Below, one piece after another: positions 1 to 7,606 of a stretch of 26,764 nucleotides of DNA (position 1 is the stretch's first letter; each line of letters starts with the position of its first letter). The position numbers and the translations under genes are program-made. The stretch spans positions 1-26,764 of the forward strand of contig JAOPWK010000186.1 in assembly GCA_025965735.1 (NCBI GenBank), read 5' to 3'. A model generated the notes under the pieces. It saw nothing but the letters and a program-made list of their open reading frames with translations. It had not been told where the DNA came from and did no database searches. This DNA comes from Frankiales bacterium (lineage in GTDB: Bacteria > Actinomycetota > Actinomycetes > Mycobacteriales > SCTD01).

Positions 1-1
1 C

Positions 2-460
2 TCCGACGGGCTCGGGCCGGTCGTGCAGGAGCCGCCGGCAGCCGCCGCGGCCCCCGCACAGGAGCTGGCGACGCAGCCCGAGGCCGAGACCGCTCCGGTC
101 GACCCTCCGGCCCCCGCGCCCGCCGTAGTGCCGTCCGTGGTCGCTGTCGCGCCGCCTGTCCCCGCCCCGGCCGGTCCGGCCGCCGCCGAGGTACCGGTGA
201 TCGTGCTGAACAACTCGCGCATCGAAGGGCTGGCGGACACCGCCGCCGCGGTCTTTCGACGGGGCGGCTGGCCGGTGGCCCGCACCGGCAACTTCCGCGG
301 CAAGATCCCGTCCACGACGGTGTACTACGAGGCCGGCCAGCAGGCCGCTGCCCGCGCCTTCGCCGATCGCTTCGACGAGGTGGTCCGGGTGCGACCGCGC
401 TTCGCGACGCTGCCCGCCCGCGGCCTGGTCGTCGTGGTGACGCGGGACTTCCGCGGCTGA
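2..460 (+). CDS. LytR_C-domain envelope protein, 5' end outside the window
   Basis: The reading frame is open to the left edge of the window (first full codon at base 2), so only the C-terminal 152 residues are visible. The first roughly 55 residues are a low-complexity Pro/Ala/Val linker. The rest (VPVIVLNNSRIEGLA, then ARTGNFRG, TTVYYEAGQ and ARAFADRF) has the pattern of the LytR C-terminal domain found in actinobacterial cell-envelope proteins: a 'V.VLN.t...GLA' strand-turn followed by a 'tTVyYe.G....A..lA' segment. In that family the domain follows either a membrane anchor or a LytR-CpsA-Psr domain; which one applies here lies outside the window. A GTG at 23 is an internal possible start, but the linker continues upstream in frame. 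The next gene, otsB, starts 9 bases after the stop and is probably co-transcribed. Family assignment is good; the exact role in wall metabolism is unknown. Confidence 0.75.
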   Translation, partial: SDGLGPVVQEPPAAAAAPAQELATQPEAETAPVDPPAPAPAVVPSVVAVAPPVPAPAGPAAAEVPVIVLNNSRIEGLADTAAAVFRRGGWPVARTGNFRGKIPSTTVYYEAGQQAAARAFADRFDEVVRVRPRFATLPARGLVVVVTRDFRG

Positions 461-468
461 GGCTGCCC

Positions 469-1215
469 GTGCTAGCAGACCTGCGCTCCCGCCTGGCGGA
501 CGCGGTGCTCGCGCTGGACTACGACGGCACCCTTGCGCCGATCGTGGACCGGCCGTCAGAGGCTGTGCCGGCGCTCGGCGCCGTGGAGGTCCTGCAGGCG
601 CTGGCGCCCCGCGTGCGCGCGCTCGCCCTGGTGACCGGTCGGCCGGCGGACGTCGTCGTGCAGCTGGCCGGGCTGCAGTCCGTGCCCGGCTTGGTGGTGC
701 TGGGGCAGTACGGCGCGCAGCGGTGGTCCGGCGGCACGCTCACCAGCCCCGACGAGCTGCCGGCGGTCGCCACGGCCCGCGCCGCCCTGCCTCAGGTGCT
801 GGCAGCAGAAGGCGCCGAGCTCGAGGACAAGGGGCTGTCGCTGGTCGTGCACACCCGCCGGTGCGCCGACCCGACCGGCGCGCTGCAGCGGCTGGAGGCG
901 CCGGTGACCGCCGCGGCCGGCGGGCTCGAGGTGCACCGCGGACGGCTGGTGCTGGAGCTGCGCCCGGCCGGCTACGACAAGCGCGCCGCACTGCTCTCGC
1001 TGTGCGAGCCGCTGCCGGCGGCGGTGCTGTTCGCCGGTGACGACCTCGGCGATCTGGCGGCGTACGACGCCGTCGACGAGCTGCGCGCTGCGGGAGTGGT
1101 CGGCGTGACCGTGTGCAGCGGCAGCGACGAGGGCCCGGCCGAGCTGCGCGCACGGGCCGACGTCGTGGTCGACGGCCCCGCCGGTGTGGTGGACCTCCTC
1201 AGCACCCTGCTGTAG
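469..1215 (+). CDS. otsB: Trehalose-6-phosphate phosphatase
   Basis: A 248-residue HAD-superfamily phosphatase that removes phosphate from trehalose 6-phosphate, the last step of the cytoplasmic OtsA-OtsB trehalose route. The nucleophile motif DYDGTLAPI lies near residue 20, with VTGRP (motif II region) near 50, a lysine in GYDKRAALL near 170 and the metal-binding FAGDDLGD near 190. Length matches the usual 240-270 residues of bacterial OtsB. The GTG start at 469 has GAGG at 459-462 with 6-base spacing; that Shine-Dalgarno overlaps the stop of the preceding gene. Its partner otsA lies on the opposite strand about 2.2 kb away, separated by the AAA ATPase gene, so the two trehalose genes are convergent rather than one operon. 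A long perfect hairpin begins two bases after the stop. Confidence 0.92.
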   Translation: MLADLRSRLADAVLALDYDGTLAPIVDRPSEAVPALGAVEVLQALAPRVRALALVTGRPADVVVQLAGLQSVPGLVVLGQYGAQRWSGGTLTSPDELPAVATARAALPQVLAAEGAELEDKGLSLVVHTRRCADPTGALQRLEAPVTAAAGGLEVHRGRLVLELRPAGYDKRAALLSLCEPLPAAVLFAGDDLGDLAAYDAVDELRAAGVVGVTVCSGSDEGPAELRARADVVVDGPAGVVDLLSTLL

Positions 1216-1216
1216 T

Positions 1217-1282
1217 CGCCGATCATGCAGTTGTGGCACACGCGCTGAGCGTGGCCGGCGTGCCACAACTGCATGATCGGCG
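1217..1282. repeat. Long perfect inverted repeat between convergent genes (bidirectional terminator or dispersed palindrome)
   Basis: Two 23-base arms, 1217-1239 and 1260-1282, are exact reverse complements around a 20-base loop. The left arm begins CGCCGATCATGCAG and the right arm ends CTGCATGATCGGCG. The element fills almost the whole gap between the otsB stop (1213-1215) and the stop of the minus-strand ATPase gene (1295-1297). Its position suits a two-way terminator, but there is no T-run, and the arms are longer and less GC-rich than a typical actinobacterial terminator. A mobile palindromic repeat co-opted as a terminator is the alternative. Confidence 0.8.
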
Positions 1283-1294
1283 CAGGGTGTGGAA

Positions 1295-3472
1295 CTAGCG
1301 GGCGGCGCGGCGCTCGGCGTACGACGCCAGTGCCGCCACCTGCGCCGGGTCGAGCGACGGGCGCACCACCGAGAGCGCCGCCTCCAGGTGCGCCGCCGTC
1401 ACCGTCGTGGCAGCCATCGACTCGCGCATGGCCGTGAGCGCTGCCTCGCGGACCAGCGCCGCGCAGTCGGCGGCGGAGAAGCCCTCGGTGCGTCGGCCGA
1501 CCTCGGTGAGGTCGACGTCATCGGCGAGGGGGACGGACCTGGCGGCAGCCCGCAGGATGTCGCCGCGGGCGTCGGCGTCCGGCGGTGGCACGAAGACCAG
1601 CCGTTCGAGCCGGCCGGGCCGGAGCATCGCCGGGTCGACGAGGTCCGGCCGGTTGGTCGCGCCGATGACGACGACGTCGCGCAGGGACTCGACGCCGTCG
1701 AGCTCGGTCAGCAGCGAGGCCACGACCCGGTCGGTGGTGCCGCCGTCGCTGGACTGCCCGCGCACCGGGGCGAGCGCGTCCACCTCGTCGAGGAAGACGA
1801 TGGAGGGCGCCGACTCGCGGGCCCGGCGGAACAGCTCGCGCACCGCCCGCTCGCTCTCGCCGACCCACTTGCTCAGCAGCTCAGCGCCCTTGACGGACAG
1901 GACGTTCGCCTGGCCCGACCCGGCGATCGCCTTGACCAGGAAGGTCTTCCCGCATCCGGGCGGCCCGTAGAGCAGCACGCCGCGGGGCGGCGCGACCCCG
2001 AGCCGGCTGAAGGTGTCCGGGTAGTTCAGCGGCCACAGGACCGCCTCGGTGAGCGAGGCCTTGACCTCGGACATGTCCCCGACGTCGTCCAGCGTCAGGC
2101 TGGCCAGGTCGAGGGAGGCGCCCTCCATGGAGGTGGCCCGCACCACGTCCAGCGCGGCGTCGAAGTCGGTCGCGGACAGGGTCGGTGACTGCTGGCCCTT
2201 CTGCCGCGCCGCGGCACGCAGGCCGGCCTCGCGCACCAGCGCCAGCACGTCCGCGGCGACGAAACCCGGTGTGCGGCCGGCAACCTCGTCCAGGGCGACG
2301 TCCTCCGCCAGCGGTACCGACCGCGTCGTCACCTCCAGCAGGCGCAGCCGCTGCGCGCGGTCCGGCAGCGGGATGGCCAGCTCGTGGTCGAGCGTCCCGG
2401 GCTCGCGCAGCGCGGTGGCGACCCGCTCCGGATGCGCGGTCGTGCAGAGGACGGCGGCCCGACCGTCACGCACGGTGTCGCGGATCGCGGTGAGCAGGAT
2501 CGGCAGCAGCGGGCCACCGCCCTCCCGCGGCGCAAGGGCCTCCACATCGACGAGCAGCACGACGGCGGGGGACTCCCGGGTGCCGCGGGCGAGGGTGTCC
2601 ACCAGCTGCTTGGCCGCCGCGTTGGTCTCCATCGCCGCAAGCGTCGGCGCCCAGAGGTGCAGCAGCTTCGCGCCCACCTCGTGCGCCACCGCTTCGACCA
2701 GCGCCGCCTTGCCGGAGCCGCTCGCGCCGGTCACGAGGACACCCATGCCGGGCGACGCCCCGAGGCGGGCCAGCAGGTCGCGGTGGTGGAAGCCGAGGTC
2801 CAGCCACTCCTTGAGCGACGCCGCCTGGCTCTCCAGCCCGGGCAGGTCCGCCAGGGTTCGCGCTGCTGGCGGCGCGGCCGCCGCGGAGGGCCGAGGTGCG
2901 GGCGTGGCGTCGCCGGTCGTCATCGTGCCGCCCTGCCAGCCGACGACGGTGCCCATCGTCACCATCGCCGGTCCGGCCGGCTCGACGTCGGTGACGTGCA
3001 GGATCTGCGACGTCCACCCCGCGCCGAGACCCGCGGTCAGCGACGCGCGCAGCCGGGCGAAGTCGACGGGCGGCGCGAGGTCGGACGGGCGCAGCGACAC
3101 CTGGTCACCGGCCATGACGACCTTGCCCAGCAAGGCGGTCCGCAGCACCGCGGGGTCGATCGTGCGGCTGACCTGGTCCGGCCCGGTGACGGTGATGCGG
3201 GCTGCCTCCACCCGCGGGTGCGCCTCCACGACCACGGTGTCGCCGTCGCGCAGGCCGAGGTTCGACAGCACCAGCTCGTCGCACAGCACCTCGCCGGCTC
3301 CCCCGTCCAGCGGCGCGATGACCGCGACGGCGCCGGTGGTCCGGGCGCCGCGCAGGAGCACGACGCCGCCGTCCTGCACGCCCAGGCCGGACAGCGCCTG
3401 CAGGGGCAGTCGGACGATGCCGTGCCGGTCGTAGCGCGCCGAGCTGCGCAGGACGGCGGTGAGGGTCAGCAC
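1295..3472 (-). CDS. CDC48/VAT-type double AAA+ ATPase with degenerate D1
   Basis: A 725-residue protein in Cdc48/p97 order: an N-terminal double-psi-barrel-like region (about 1-195), a first AAA module (about 205-440) and a second (about 455-700). D2 is canonical: Walker A GPPGCGKT near 501-508, Walker B IVFLDEVDALAP, sensor GATNRPD and arginine-finger region RPGR. D1 is eroded: the P-loop reads GASGSGKA (no Ser/Thr after Lys), Walker B reads LLVDVEALAP and no RFGR-like finger is visible. Family members unfold or remodel proteins, often with the proteasome in actinobacteria; the substrate here is unknown. An open frame continues far upstream, but the GTG at 3472 starts the conserved N-domain and overlaps the otsA stop (3466-3468), which implies translational coupling to otsA. 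The link to trehalose synthesis is positional only. Confidence 0.88.
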   Translation of the reverse strand: MLTLTAVLRSSARYDRHGIVRLPLQALSGLGVQDGGVVLLRGARTTGAVAVIAPLDGGAGEVLCDELVLSNLGLRDGDTVVVEAHPRVEAARITVTGPDQVSRTIDPAVLRTALLGKVVMAGDQVSLRPSDLAPPVDFARLRASLTAGLGAGWTSQILHVTDVEPAGPAMVTMGTVVGWQGGTMTTGDATPAPRPSAAAAPPAARTLADLPGLESQAASLKEWLDLGFHHRDLLARLGASPGMGVLVTGASGSGKAALVEAVAHEVGAKLLHLWAPTLAAMETNAAAKQLVDTLARGTRESPAVVLLVDVEALAPREGGGPLLPILLTAIRDTVRDGRAAVLCTTAHPERVATALREPGTLDHELAIPLPDRAQRLRLLEVTTRSVPLAEDVALDEVAGRTPGFVAADVLALVREAGLRAAARQKGQQSPTLSATDFDAALDVVRATSMEGASLDLASLTLDDVGDMSEVKASLTEAVLWPLNYPDTFSRLGVAPPRGVLLYGPPGCGKTFLVKAIAGSGQANVLSVKGAELLSKWVGESERAVRELFRRARESAPSIVFLDEVDALAPVRGQSSDGGTTDRVVASLLTELDGVESLRDVVVIGATNRPDLVDPAMLRPGRLERLVFVPPPDADARGDILRAAARSVPLADDVDLTEVGRRTEGFSAADCAALVREAALTAMRESMAATTVTAAHLEAALSVVRPSLDPAQVAALASYAERRAAR

Positions 3473-4866
3473 CCTGCGGAGGGTAGGGCGTCGAGCTGCG
3501 CCTGCAGCCAGGCAGACGGCGGCAGCGCGGTCGCGGCCGACGCCAGCGAGGCGGTCCGCGAGGCCCGCAGCGCCGGCGACTCCGACAGCGCGGCGTGCAG
3601 CGCCTCTGCCGTCTGCGCCACGTCGAAGGGGTTGACCAGGTGCGCCCAGGGCCCCAGCTCGTCGGCCGCGCCGGCCTGCCGCGAGAGCACCAGCGACAGG
3701 CCGCGCTCGGACAGGACCGGTCCCTCCTTGGCGACCAGGTTCATGCCGTCCCGCAAGGGGTTCACGAGCAGGACGTCGGCCAGCGCGTACGCCGCGAGCG
3801 AGCGGGCGTAGTCGTCGCGCACCTCCAGGTGCACCGGCAGCCAGCCGTCGGTGGCGAACTCCTCGTTGACCTCGCGGGCCACCCGCTGCACCGCACCGGT
3901 GTACTCGCGGTACTCCGGCAGGTCGTGCCGCGACGGGTAGGCGAAGGCCAGGTGCACGACCCGCCCGCGCCACTGCGGCCGGTCGCGCAGCAGCGAGCGG
4001 TAGGCCTCCAGCCCGCGCACGATGTTCTTGCTCAGCTCGGTGCGGTCGATCCGCAGGAGCAGCTGCCGGTCGCCGACCAGCTCGCGCAGGACCGGCAGCC
4101 GCGCCTGCACGTCGTCCTGCGCCGACCTCGCCCGCAGCTCGCCCGCGTCGACGCCCAGCGGGTGCACCGAGACCCGCGTCGTGCGGCCCTCGTACGAGAT
4201 GCACCCGTCGGCGTACGAGGCACCGAGCACCTCGCCGCAGCAGCGCGCGAAGGCGTCCGCCCAGCGGGCCGAGTGGAAGCCGAGCGCGTCGGCCCCCAGC
4301 ATCCCGCGCAGCACCTCGGTGGCGACGTCGTCGGGCAGGAGGCAGAAGTACTCCGGTGGCGCCCACGGGGTGTGGCTGAAGTGCCCGATCCGCAGGTCGG
4401 GGCGCCGCTCGCGCAGCTGCAGCGGGGTGAGCGCCAGGTGGTAGTCCTGCACCAGCACGGCCGCCCCCGGCGCCGCGGCCTCCGCCAGCGCACCGGCGAA
4501 GGCGGCGCCGTAGTCGCGGTAGGCCAGCCACTCGCGCCGGCTCCGCGCGTCGAACACCGGCGCGCTGGCCGTGTCGTAGAGCAGGTGCGCGACGAACCAC
4601 AAGGTGGAGTTGGCGACGCCGTTGTAGGCCCGGTCGAACGTGACCGGGTCGAGGTCGAGCAGCTGCACCCCGGACGCGACGCGACCACCCGGTGCGGCCC
4701 GCGCCGCCCGTCGGTCCGCGTCCGACAGCGCGGCGCACACCCACACTGCCTCGCTCCCGCCGCTGCCGACGGCGGAGATGAGCCCGCCGCCGCCGCGCCG
4801 CGCGGAGCCGTCCTCGCCGTACGAGAGCGGCCCCCGATTGGAGGCCAGCAGCAGCGGGGCGGTCAC
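3466..4866 (-). CDS. otsA: Trehalose-6-phosphate synthase
   Basis: A family GT20 glycosyltransferase that makes trehalose 6-phosphate from a nucleotide-glucose donor and glucose 6-phosphate in the cytoplasm. Visible hallmarks are the N-terminal LLLASNRGPLSY with a Gly-rich GGGGLISAV loop, VQDYHLALTPLQLRE, GHFSHTPWAPPEYF, LLRIDRTELSKNI and, near the C-terminus, the donor-binding NPLRDGMNLVAKE. From GTG 4866 the protein has 466 residues, normal for bacterial OtsA. An in-frame GTG at 4911 would add 15 residues (MGSSLGDAEGLASGD) not typical of the family. The 4866 start is preferred because a TAGCCT -10-like box sits 8 bases upstream on the minus strand, as for a leaderless message. Its 3' end overlaps the AAA ATPase start. 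The gene is divergent from the SAM riboswitch-thrC unit. Confidence 0.92.
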   Translation of the reverse strand: MTAPLLLASNRGPLSYGEDGSARRGGGGLISAVGSGGSEAVWVCAALSDADRRAARAAPGGRVASGVQLLDLDPVTFDRAYNGVANSTLWFVAHLLYDTASAPVFDARSRREWLAYRDYGAAFAGALAEAAAPGAAVLVQDYHLALTPLQLRERRPDLRIGHFSHTPWAPPEYFCLLPDDVATEVLRGMLGADALGFHSARWADAFARCCGEVLGASYADGCISYEGRTTRVSVHPLGVDAGELRARSAQDDVQARLPVLRELVGDRQLLLRIDRTELSKNIVRGLEAYRSLLRDRPQWRGRVVHLAFAYPSRHDLPEYREYTGAVQRVAREVNEEFATDGWLPVHLEVRDDYARSLAAYALADVLLVNPLRDGMNLVAKEGPVLSERGLSLVLSRQAGAADELGPWAHLVNPFDVAQTAEALHAALSESPALRASRTASLASAATALPPSAWLQAQLDALPSAGC

Positions 4867-4874
4867 GTCGCCGG

Positions 4875-4880
4875 AGGCTA
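4875..4880 (-). promoter_or_regulatory. Putative -10 box of a leaderless otsA promoter
   Basis: Read on the minus strand this is TAGCCT, ending 8 bases before the GTG at 4866. A TAnnnT hexamer 6-8 bases before a start codon is the usual sign of leaderless transcription in actinobacteria. No convincing -35 is visible. Confidence 0.4.
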
Positions 4881-4896
4881 GACCTTCGGCGTCCCC

Positions 4897-4902
4897 TAGA
4901 CT
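4897..4902 (+). promoter_or_regulatory. Putative -10 box of the SAM riboswitch-thrC transcript
   Basis: TAGACT, a good actinobacterial -10 hexamer, lies 23 bases before the riboswitch P1 helix, so initiation near 4909 would place the whole aptamer in the leader. The -35 region is not recognisable, so the assignment rests on the hexamer and its position. Confidence 0.4.
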
Positions 4903-4925
4903 TGAGCCCACAACTGCACAGCACG

Positions 4926-5028
4926 CTCATCCCGAGGGGCACCAGGGACACGGCCCGACGACGCCCCGGCAACCAGCGCGACTGCGCCAGGTGCCAATTC
5001 CGTCCCGCGGAAGCGCGGGGAAGATGAG
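4926..5028 (+). ncRNA. SAM-I (S-box) riboswitch
   Basis: The leader of threonine synthase carries the SAM-I core. P1 is formed by CTCATC (4926-4931) and GATGAG (5023-5028). Between them are CGAGGGGCACCAGGGAC, GGCCCGACGA, CCCCGGCAACC (the invariant GGCAACC), a variable P3 arm, CAGGTGCCAATTCCGTCC, a P4-type CCCGCGG/CGCGGG arm and GAAGATGAG. These match the S-box consensus in order and spacing. The thrC Shine-Dalgarno GAGGAG (5026-5031) overlaps the 3' strand of P1, so a SAM-stabilised P1 would hide the ribosome binding site. No separate terminator hairpin is seen between P1 and the start codon, which points to translational control. Confidence 0.9.
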
Positions 5029-5038
5029 GAGACACCGA

Positions 5039-6304
5039 ATGACCACGATCGCCGTCCCTGCCGCCTTCGCCGCCAGCCCCGCCCGCGCCCTCGTCTGCCG
5101 CGAGTGCGGCCACGAGGTGGCCCTCGCGCCGGTGCACGTCTGCGAGATGTGCTTCGCGCCGCTCGAGGTCGGCTACGACGAGGACAAGCTGCGCCTGGTC
5201 ACCCGCGCCTCCATCGAGGCCGGACCGCAGAGCATGTGGCGCTACGCCGGCTTGCTGCCGGCCGGTCAGGACGAGGCGACCCGCGTCAGCCTCGACGCTG
5301 GCATGACGCCGCTGCGCGAGGCCAGGAACCTCGCCGCCGCCCTCGGCATGAAGAAGCTGTGGGTCAAGGACGACAGCGCCAACCCGACGCACTCGTTCAA
5401 GGACCGCGTCGTGTCGGTCGCGCTGTCGGCCGCGCGCGCCTTCGGCTACACCACGGTCTCGTGCGCCTCCACCGGCAACCTCGCCAACTCGGTCGCCGCT
5501 CACGCCACGCGCGCCGGCCTGCGCGCTGTCGTGTTCATCCCCAACGACCTCGAGCAGGGAAAGGTCGTGCAGACAGCGGTCTACGGGCAGACGCTCGTAG
5601 CCGTCGAGGGCAACTACGACGACGTGAACCGGCTGTGCAGTGAGATCGCGGAGAACGAGGACTGGGCGTTCGTCAACGTCAATGTCCGGCCCTACTACGC
5701 CGAGGGCAGCAAGACCCTCGGCTACGAGCTCGTTGAGCAGCTCGGCTGGCGCATCCCGCAGCAGGTCATCATCCCCATGGCATCCGGGTCGCTGCTGACC
5801 AAGGTGGACAAGTCGTTCGGGGAGCTGTCCCGGCTCGGGCTCGTCGAGGCCTCGCCCTGGAAGATCTACGGAGCTCAGGCCACCGGCTGCTCGCCCATCG
5901 CCACCGCCTTCGAGAACGGTTGGGACACCGTCAAGCCGGTGCGGCCGTCGACGATCGCCCGCTCGCTGGCGATCGGCAACCCCGCGGACGGCCTGTACGC
6001 GCTGGACTCCGTCAGGCGCACGGGCGGCGCAATGGGTCACGTGAGCGACGAGCAGGTGGTGGAAGGCATCCAGCTGCTCGCCTCCACGGAGGGCGTGTTC
6101 GCCGAGACCGCTGGCGGGGTCACCGTGGCGACGCTCCGGCAGCTGCTCGAGCGCGGCCAGATCGACCCGGGTGCCGAGACGGTGCTGCTCAACACCGGTG
6201 ACGGGCTCAAGACGCTGGACGCGGTGGCATCGAGGGTTGGCCCCACCGCCACGATTTCCCCCTCCTACAGCGCCTTTGCCCGTACCGGGCTGGTCGACGG
6301 GTAG
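5039..6304 (+). CDS. thrC: Threonine synthase (PLP-dependent)
   Basis: A 421-residue fold-type II PLP enzyme converting O-phosphohomoserine to threonine. The N-terminus has a zinc-ribbon-like pair of CxxC motifs (CREC and CEMC, about residues 20-40), seen in the long threonine synthases. The PLP lysine is K121 in THSFKDR, followed by the substrate loop CASTGNLANSVAAH; NTGDGLK near residue 390 is the phosphate-site motif. The start is ATG 5039 with GAGGAG at 5026-5031, not an earlier in-frame codon, because the riboswitch occupies the upstream sequence. The gene is monocistronic in this view, bounded by the riboswitch and by the catabolic-island promoter. Control by a SAM riboswitch ties threonine flux to the methionine/SAM pool at the O-phosphohomoserine branch point. 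A threonine-synthase-like paralogue of altered specificity is possible but nothing in the motifs suggests it. Confidence 0.9.
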   Translation: MTTIAVPAAFAASPARALVCRECGHEVALAPVHVCEMCFAPLEVGYDEDKLRLVTRASIEAGPQSMWRYAGLLPAGQDEATRVSLDAGMTPLREARNLAAALGMKKLWVKDDSANPTHSFKDRVVSVALSAARAFGYTTVSCASTGNLANSVAAHATRAGLRAVVFIPNDLEQGKVVQTAVYGQTLVAVEGNYDDVNRLCSEIAENEDWAFVNVNVRPYYAEGSKTLGYELVEQLGWRIPQQVIIPMASGSLLTKVDKSFGELSRLGLVEASPWKIYGAQATGCSPIATAFENGWDTVKPVRPSTIARSLAIGNPADGLYALDSVRRTGGAMGHVSDEQVVEGIQLLASTEGVFAETAGGVTVATLRQLLERGQIDPGAETVLLNTGDGLKTLDAVASRVGPTATISPSYSAFARTGLVDG

Positions 6305-6344
6305 CCCCGGGCTGGGTCGGGACGTCCGCCGGCCGATCCGTTCT

Positions 6345-6361
6345 GTTCCGGCCAGTGGTAC
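6345..6361 (+). promoter_or_regulatory. Candidate IclR-type operator, site 1
   Basis: GTTCCG-GCCAG-TGGTAC, one of four sites in the window with the pattern GTTCCG-N5-CGGNAC. It ends 113 bases before the start of the binding-protein gene that opens arm 1 of the catabolic island. It abuts a second dyad, TGGTAC-GGCCG-GTACCA at 6356-6372. The second half-site matches the palindrome at 4 of 6 positions. Confidence 0.45.
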
Positions 6362-6474
6362 GGCCGGTACCAGCGGGAGCAGCCGCGTGGGTAACTGCGC
6401 GCACGGCGCCGGACGGCGCCGTCGAGCGGTTCCGGCCGGCTCGTAGCGGTCGACTCACGAAGGGGCATCTGCTG

Positions 6475-7551
6475 ATGCAGCTCACCCGTCCCACTCCCGG
6501 ATCTCCGGTCCGCTGCGCCCGCCACCCGCTCACGGTGGCGCTGAGCGTGGCACTTGCGCTGACCCTGTCTGCCTGCGGCTCCGACGAAGCCGCGCCGGCC
6601 GCGGCCGCCGCCGCTCCCTCCGACGCCGGCGGCGTCACGTGCGCCGACCTGCAGGATGCGGGCTCGACCCAGCAGGTGCGCCTCGCGCAGATCTCCGAAG
6701 GTGCCCCCACCTGGAACTCCTACGTCGCGGACGCGGCGGGGATCTACGACACCTACGGGCTCGCCGTGGAGCGCGTGAACCTCGCGCCGCCAACCCTGGC
6801 CAGCGCCCTCATCAAGGGCGACGCCCACTTCACGGCCAACATCGGCTCGACCGTCCGGGCGGCGCTCGAGGGCAACCCGGTGTCGGTCGTGGCGGTCACC
6901 ACCGACCGCCCGACGTTCGCCATCATCGCGGACGAGTCCGTGACCTCGATCGAGGACCTTCGCGGCAAGCGCATCGTCACCAGCAACCCGACGTCGTCGC
7001 CGGCCGTCGTGCTCGCGGAGTACCTGGCCGAGCACGACATCGACGCCAAGAAGGACATCACGATCATCAACGTCGCTGATGAGCCGACGCGTAGCGCTCT
7101 GCTGCAGACCGGGCGGGCTGACGCCGCGATCCTCAACCTGGACGTCGCGCTCCGGCTGACCAAGGACAACCCGAAGCTGCGCGTCATCGTGGCGCCGGAC
7201 GAGCTGGTCCGGGCGCCGAACACGGGCATGGCCGTCTCGGACGACCTGCTGCAGAAGGACCCCGAGCTCGTGCAGCGCCTGCTCTGCGCGGCACGCGACG
7301 CCACGACCTTCCTGCTCGAGAACCCGAAGGAGACGCAGCAGGCCTTCCAGGACGCGCTGAAGTTCGGGGAGCAGGAGGCTGTCAGCCTGTACGACTACCT
7401 CAAGCCGACCGTGCTCGAGGACCTGACGCCGACCGACGAGATGCTGGCCAAGGAGGCCGAGCTCGACGGCAAGGCGCTGGGACGCGCGGTCACGGTCGAG
7501 GAGCTGACGTCGCACTTCGACCTGAGCATGCTGGAGCAGCTCCAGCGGTGA
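6475..7551 (+). CDS. ABC transporter substrate-binding lipoprotein (SsuA/NMT1-like)
   Basis: A 358-residue periplasmic-type binding protein. It has a Lys/Arg-poor but hydrophobic signal peptide ending in the lipobox LSAC (Cys at residue 34), so it should be lipid-anchored outside the membrane. The mature part has the NMT1/SsuA pattern: RLAQISEGAPTWNSYVADAAGIYDTYGLAVE, a GNPVSVVAV strand, SIEDLRGKRIVTSNPTS and TGRADAAILNLDVAL. Relatives bind aromatic acids, sulfonates, nitrate or thiamine precursors. The start ATG 6475 is preceded by AAGGGG with about 10-base spacing; an upstream in-frame GTG at 6355 would put 40 unrelated residues before the signal peptide. It is the first gene of the catabolic island, 55 bases before the UbiD gene, with its permease and ATPase two and three genes downstream. 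An aromatic carboxylate ligand is inferred from context only. Confidence 0.85.
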   Translation: MQLTRPTPGSPVRCARHPLTVALSVALALTLSACGSDEAAPAAAAAAPSDAGGVTCADLQDAGSTQQVRLAQISEGAPTWNSYVADAAGIYDTYGLAVERVNLAPPTLASALIKGDAHFTANIGSTVRAALEGNPVSVVAVTTDRPTFAIIADESVTSIEDLRGKRIVTSNPTSSPAVVLAEYLAEHDIDAKKDITIINVADEPTRSALLQTGRADAAILNLDVALRLTKDNPKLRVIVAPDELVRAPNTGMAVSDDLLQKDPELVQRLLCAARDATTFLLENPKETQQAFQDALKFGEQEAVSLYDYLKPTVLEDLTPTDEMLAKEAELDGKALGRAVTVEELTSHFDLSMLEQLQR

Positions 7552-7606
7552 GCCGGATCAGCCGGATGACGTCGTTCCCCCGCACCCTCGAGCCAGGAGC
7601 ACATCA

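Noticed and set aside
1289..2188. Plus-strand open frame opposite the AAA ATPase
   Set aside because: Composition is Arg/Gly/Asp-rich without motifs and it is antisense to the D2 Walker and sensor motifs of a real gene.
3473..6040. Upstream open extension of the AAA ATPase frame on the minus strand, giving an apparent 1581-residue protein
   Set aside because: The extension runs antisense to thrC, across the riboswitch and out of frame through otsA, and has Arg/Gly/Ala low-complexity content. The conserved N-domain begins at GTG 3472.
6356..6372. Dyad TGGTAC-GGCCG-GTACCA before the binding-protein gene as a separate operator
   Set aside because: It overlaps candidate operator 1, has no second copy in the window and contains the common CCGG core, so it is noted only as part of that region.
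6412..6423. 12-base palindrome GACGGCGCCGTC upstream of the binding-protein gene
   Set aside because: Short GC-only palindromes are frequent by chance at this base composition and no partner copies were seen upstream of other island genes.
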